Origin: Comamonadaceae bacterium
GTDB taxonomy: Bacteria > Pseudomonadota > Gammaproteobacteria > Burkholderiales > Burkholderiaceae_C
DNA length: 8,310 nucleotides
Assembly (NCBI GenBank): GCA_947454695.1
Contig: CANGMW010000109.1
Span: 1-8,310 of the forward strand
Direction of reading: 5' to 3'
Shown here: positions 5,788 to 8,310 of the stretch, piece by piece
Numbering within the stretch: position 1 is the first letter of the stretch
Layout: each line of letters opens with the position of its first letter
The notes under the pieces: generated by a model
Database searches by the model: none
Told to the model about the DNA's origin: nothing
The model's input: the letters and a program-made list of their open reading frames with translations, nothing else
Position numbers and translations under genes: made by a program

Positions 5788-7470
5788 TTATCGGGGTTCG
5801 ACCAGCACAGCACCTTCGCTGAGCGGGCCCACATTGCGGCGGTAGAGTTGCAACCAGCCGCGGTCGAACTGCGGCGTTGGTGGCTGCCAGCTCGACGCCC
5901 GGCGATCCAGCTCCTCTTGAGAAACTTCTAAATCACAGCGGCGTGTATCCAGATCAATGGTGATGGTATCGCCGTCGTGCACCAAAGCAAGCGGTCCGAG
6001 TTCCGCGCCTTCGGGCTGCACTTCAGCCACCACCAAGCCCTTGCACACCAGACCCGAGAGGTGGCCGTCGGTGATCATGGCCACTTGCTCGGCCATGCCG
6101 GCGCCATCGAGCGCAAACACCACCTTGGAAGAGCCACCGCCCATACCGGGGCCGCCGCGCACACCCGCACCGCGGGTGACCACCACCTGGCCGGGACGGA
6201 TGGTGCCGGCTTTGAGCGCCGCAATCGCCTCATCGGAGCTGGCAAAGCAAATGGCGGTGCCTGAAAAACGACGCACCTTGCGCTCGGCCACGCCGGTTTT
6301 GACGACGCTGTAACCCGGCGATAAGCTGCCGCGCAACATGGTGATGGCGGGCAGACGGGCAAAGGGTTGTGTCACGGGCCGGATCACATCGGCATCGCTC
6401 GATTGCACGCCTTGAAGGTTCTCGGCTAAGGTCTTGCCGGTGACCGTCATCACGCGGCCGTCCAGCAAATCACCTAAATTGGCCATCACCGCACGGGCGC
6501 CACCCGCCGCTTCAAACTGCTCAATGAAATGCTGACCCACGGGCCGCACCGCGGACAGCACAGGCACTTCTGAGCCGAACTGCTCGAACAGGCCGTACAC
6601 ATCGGTCTGGCAGCCGGATTCAGTGGCCACCGCCTGGAGGTGTTTGATGGAGTTGACCGAACCGGCGACCGCCAAAATGGTTTTGACCGCGTTGGCAAAC
6701 GCTGCGGGCGTGAGGATGTCGCGCGGCTTGAGGTCCTCCAGGACCATGTCGACAATGCGCGCGCCGGCGCGCCGTGCCGCGTCGAACATGGCGTCACTGT
6801 TGGCCGCCACGGGCGTGGTGCCGGGCAAGGCCATGCCCAACGCTTCACAGGCAATATGCATGGTGTTGGCCGTGCCCATGCCCGAACACACGCCGGGACC
6901 ACGGATGGCGTTTCGGCTCATGCCGATCAGCTTGTCCATCGGCAAGTAGCCCATTTGGGCATGCATGGCGCCGACAAACACATCTTCAATGTCCACATGC
7001 TCGCCCTCAAACTCACCGCTGGGCTGGTAGCCACACGCCAGCATCAGGGTGGGGATGTTGAGGCGCCCGGCGGCCATCAACTGACCGGGCACGGTTTTGT
7101 CGCATGAGGTGAGGCAAATCATGCCGTCGAGTTGCGGCCCTTCAACCGCGACCTCGATGTCGTTGGTGACCAGGTCCCGCGTGGTGAGGATGTAGGCCCC
7201 CCGCGCGCCCGCACCGATGACAAAGTCACTCGGTGCGGCTGTTCGGATTTCAAAGGGCACCGCACCCGCTGCGCGAATGGCCTCTTTCACGACCGGCACG
7301 ATGCCGTCGAGGTGCGCAAAGCAAGCCGCCAGCCCCGAGGAGCTGTTGACGATGGCGATCTTGGGTTTGTCTGCATCCTCTTCAGCAATACCCAAAGCCT
7401 GCCACTGAGCGTTGCGCACCGCCCATAAATAAGAGCCGCGCGGGAAATTGCTGCGCAAAGGTTTTTTCAT
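5788..7470 (-). CDS. IlvD/Edd-superfamily Fe-S dehydratase, divergent clade
   Basis: This 560-residue protein belongs to the dihydroxy-acid/6-phosphogluconate/sugar-acid dehydratase superfamily. Likely cluster cysteines are C50 (NSSSGLAACFAHL), C123 (SCDKTVPGQLMAA) and C195 (GPGVCSGMGTANTM). K125 of CDK is the residue carbamylated in characterised members and D82 (PSDF) is the probable first metal ligand. The C-terminal domain has TDGHLSG (467-473), with the probable catalytic serine S472, then DGDTITIDLD. It differs from true IlvD: GGPGM is followed by GGGSS (444-448) rather than P-E-M, so the usual Glu metal ligand is absent; TDGR is TDGH; and GHVxPEA is AEVQPEG. It is therefore probably not the isoleucine-valine enzyme, and no gene symbol is given. 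ATG at 7470 matches the clade start (LRSNFPRGSY); no good ribosome site precedes it, only an A-rich stretch. First gene of the operon. Confidence 0.88.
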   Translation of the reverse strand: MKKPLRSNFPRGSYLWAVRNAQWQALGIAEEDADKPKIAIVNSSSGLAACFAHLDGIVPVVKEAIRAAGAVPFEIRTAAPSDFVIGAGARGAYILTTRDLVTNDIEVAVEGPQLDGMICLTSCDKTVPGQLMAAGRLNIPTLMLACGYQPSGEFEGEHVDIEDVFVGAMHAQMGYLPMDKLIGMSRNAIRGPGVCSGMGTANTMHIACEALGMALPGTTPVAANSDAMFDAARRAGARIVDMVLEDLKPRDILTPAAFANAVKTILAVAGSVNSIKHLQAVATESGCQTDVYGLFEQFGSEVPVLSAVRPVGQHFIEQFEAAGGARAVMANLGDLLDGRVMTVTGKTLAENLQGVQSSDADVIRPVTQPFARLPAITMLRGSLSPGYSVVKTGVAERKVRRFSGTAICFASSDEAIAALKAGTIRPGQVVVTRGAGVRGGPGMGGGSSKVVFALDGAGMAEQVAMITDGHLSGLVCKGLVVAEVQPEGAELGPLALVHDGDTITIDLDTRRCDLEVSQEELDRRASSWQPPTPQFDRGWLQLYRRNVGPLSEGAVLVEPR

Positions 7471-7578
7471 GTTTTTTTCAAAAAGGCTTGTGCTTTTATC
7501 TTGACATGTCTATAAATGCATTGTCAATGTGAGATTGTTTAGAAGCCACCGAGTTAGGGTAAACCTTGATAACGTCTG
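7471..7578. promoter_or_regulatory. Divergent control region between dehydratase operon and marR
   Basis: This AT-rich 108-bp gap separates divergent starts and must hold both promoters. On the minus strand TTGACA (7527-7522) with CAAGAT (7503-7498) at spacing 18 is the best promoter candidate for the operon, giving a leader of about 20 nt. On the plus strand TTGACA (7501-7506) is perfect, but no good -10 follows at 16-18 nt. The two -35 hexamers face each other, so promoters would overlap and one bound repressor could block both. Neither gene has a clear Shine-Dalgarno site here. Confidence 0.55.
7501..7527. promoter_or_regulatory. Candidate MarR operator, TTGACA-N15-TGTCAA
   Basis: TTGACA (7501-7506) and TGTCAA (7522-7527) form a perfect 6-bp inverted repeat. 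Within the same 27 bp lie two smaller palindromes, GACATGTC (7503-7510) and AATGCATT (7515-7522), whose centres are 12 bp apart. MarR dimers normally bind inverted repeats of this size range in the gap beside their own gene, and this site overlaps the best promoter elements on both strands. Binding by the adjacent regulator is inference. Confidence 0.45.
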
Positions 7579-8145
7579 ATGCCTGAAAAAAAGTCCAAAA
7601 AAATGGGGGCTGCCCCTCAAAAACCCCTTAAGCGGGACGCCACTGCACCGGTCAAAAAACCGCCCAAGCGGGCGGCCCGCGCCAGCGCGCCGGTGGCTGC
7701 GGGCGAAGCGAAGGTCAATCGTTATTTGGCCGCCTACGTCATGGGCATTGCCAACCGACTGGCCAACGGGGCCTCCAACTATTACCGCAGCCAATTTGAT
7801 TTGGGTATGTCAGAGTGGCGCATCATGATGGCCATCGGACGCAAGTCCGGCTTGATCGTGCGTGAAGTGGCCGAGCACGCCGACATCGATTACGCCGCCG
7901 CCAGCAAAAGCTTGCGCGTGCTGCAAGCGCGTGGCTTGGTGGAGATAGAACAAACCAACAGCCGTGGGCGCGCAGCCATCGCCGGACTCACCCCAGCAGG
8001 CCAACTGATTTACCGCAAATTGCGCGAGTCTGCGCGGCGCCGTCAGCAGCGTTTGGTGTCGTCCTTCAAGCCCGCTGAGGTCGAACAGCTGTGGGCACTC
8101 CTGCACCGGCTGGAGTCCCAGATTGCGCACATGAACGCGACATGA
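7579..8145 (+). CDS. MarR-family transcriptional regulator with basic N-terminal tail
   Basis: This 188-residue protein holds a MarR-type winged helix of normal size (from about residue 45) with helix GMSEWRIMMAIG (75-86), recognition region IDYAAASKSLRVLQARGLV (100-118) and the wing (about 119-132) with TNSRGRAAIAGLTPAG. The C-terminal dimerisation helix is charged. It very likely senses a small acid and represses or de-represses the divergent dehydratase operon. The first 42 residues are unusual: a low-complexity tail rich in Lys, Arg, Pro and Ala, without predicted structure. No strong ribosome site precedes ATG 7579, and the in-frame ATG at residue 9 or GTG at residue 39 also lack one, so the outer start is kept. 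Nothing resembling an intrinsic terminator with a T tract follows; the next gene is in the same direction 121 bp on. Confidence 0.88.
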   Translation: MPEKKSKKMGAAPQKPLKRDATAPVKKPPKRAARASAPVAAGEAKVNRYLAAYVMGIANRLANGASNYYRSQFDLGMSEWRIMMAIGRKSGLIVREVAEHADIDYAAASKSLRVLQARGLVEIEQTNSRGRAAIAGLTPAGQLIYRKLRESARRRQQRLVSSFKPAEVEQLWALLHRLESQIAHMNAT

Positions 8146-8266
8146 TGCTTGCCAGCCCAGAGGCCAAGCCATGCAGCATGTGGTGATCATGACAAGTAGC
8201 CTTGATTCACGCTCGCCCACAGACTCATAGCATTCATCAATTCAATACAACAAGGAGACGCACACC
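8146..8266 (+). promoter_or_regulatory. Spacer and leader upstream of the exported-protein gene
   Basis: This 121-bp gap contains a strong AAGGAG ribosome site (8252-8257), 9 nt before the ATG at 8267. A weak -35 candidate TTGATT (8202-8207) has no convincing -10 at normal distance. An imperfect GCTTG/CAAGC hairpin near 8147-8169 lacks a T tract. Whether the downstream gene has its own promoter or is read through from marR cannot be decided from the sequence. Confidence 0.35.
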
Positions 8267-8310
8267 ATGACATTTCCTCGCATTTCACGCCGTGCCTTCA
8301 ACGCTTGGGC
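8267..8310 (+). CDS. Start of an exported protein with a twin-arginine-like signal (possible solute-binding receptor); runs off right edge
   Basis: Only 14 codons lie in the window. They begin MTFPRISRRAFNAW and contain S7-R-R-A-F11, a good match to the twin-arginine export motif (S/T-R-R-x-F). AAGGAG at 8252-8257 with 9-nt spacing clearly marks the start. In Burkholderiales, catabolic operons with MarR-type regulators are very often followed by a Bug-family (tripartite tricarboxylate transporter) binding protein with this kind of signal, but that identity is a guess from context; any Tat-exported enzyme would fit as well. Confidence refers to the gene start and export signal, not the receptor call. 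Confidence 0.6.
   Translation, partial: MTFPRISRRAFNAW

Noticed and set aside
4705..5931. 408-codon plus-strand open frame
   Set aside because: It lies antisense to the FAD oxidoreductase and the end of the dehydratase gene, whose motifs are unmistakable. The translation is His/Arg/Val-rich with no domain, as expected for the shadow of a GC-rich gene.
5788..7470. Assignment as the branched-chain amino acid enzyme IlvD
   Set aside because: Loss of the GMPE glutamate and the changed TDGR and GHVxPEA motifs, plus the catabolic operon context, argue against biosynthetic dihydroxy-acid dehydratase.
8147..8169. Imperfect hairpin after marR as a terminator
   Set aside because: Only a 5-bp GCTTG/CAAGC stem with a bulge before two more pairs, and no T tract follows.

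Overview
The window reads as a chromosomal metabolic region of a GC-rich proteobacterium. Densely packed genes, frequent TTG and GCC codons, a MarR regulator beside a probable exported binding protein, and overall protein style suggest Burkholderiales, probably Comamonadaceae. This assignment is an inference from style, with no rRNA or marker gene to confirm it. No tRNA, rRNA, CRISPR array, insertion sequence or long repeat was seen.

Left part (1-2382). A divergent pair opens the window. On the minus strand is the N-terminal part of an atypical short-chain dehydrogenase that runs off the left edge. On the plus strand a probably secreted SxxK serine hydrolase (beta-lactamase/esterase fold) overlaps a crotonase-family enoyl-CoA hydratase/isomerase (TGATG), so these two form a small operon.

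Middle part (2383-7470). A four-gene minus-strand operon is transcribed from about 7490 towards 2400: an IlvD/Edd-superfamily Fe-S dehydratase, a FAD-dependent oxidoreductase, the large (catalytic) subunit of an aconitase X enzyme, and its small swivel (DUF126) subunit. Gaps are 15 and 9 nt, then a 4-base ATGA overlap. A second ATGA overlap leads into a 42-codon open frame that is plainly the first Rossmann motif of an SDR dehydrogenase, cut off after about 36 residues. The operon therefore once had a fifth gene, whose body is lost. A perfect 9-bp inverted repeat sits at the break, between the convergent crotonase and SDR remnant.

Right part (7471-8310). A 108-bp divergent control region with a TTGACA-N15-TGTCAA inverted repeat separates the operon from a plus-strand MarR-family regulator with an unusual basic Lys/Pro/Ala-rich N-terminal tail. 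Downstream, with a strong ribosome binding site, starts a gene with a twin-arginine-like signal, cut by the window end. It is plausibly a periplasmic solute-binding protein.

How it may work together (inference): MarR would control the divergent operon. An exported binding protein would deliver an organic acid. The two Fe-S dehydratases and the flavoprotein, originally with an SDR, would dehydrate and oxidise a polyhydroxylated or hydroxy acid. The IlvD-like enzyme lacks the usual glutamate metal ligand, and the aconitase X pair is not accompanied by hydroxyproline or mevalonate pathway genes, so the substrate looks unassigned. This two-dehydratase operon is the most promising candidate here for an undescribed pathway.
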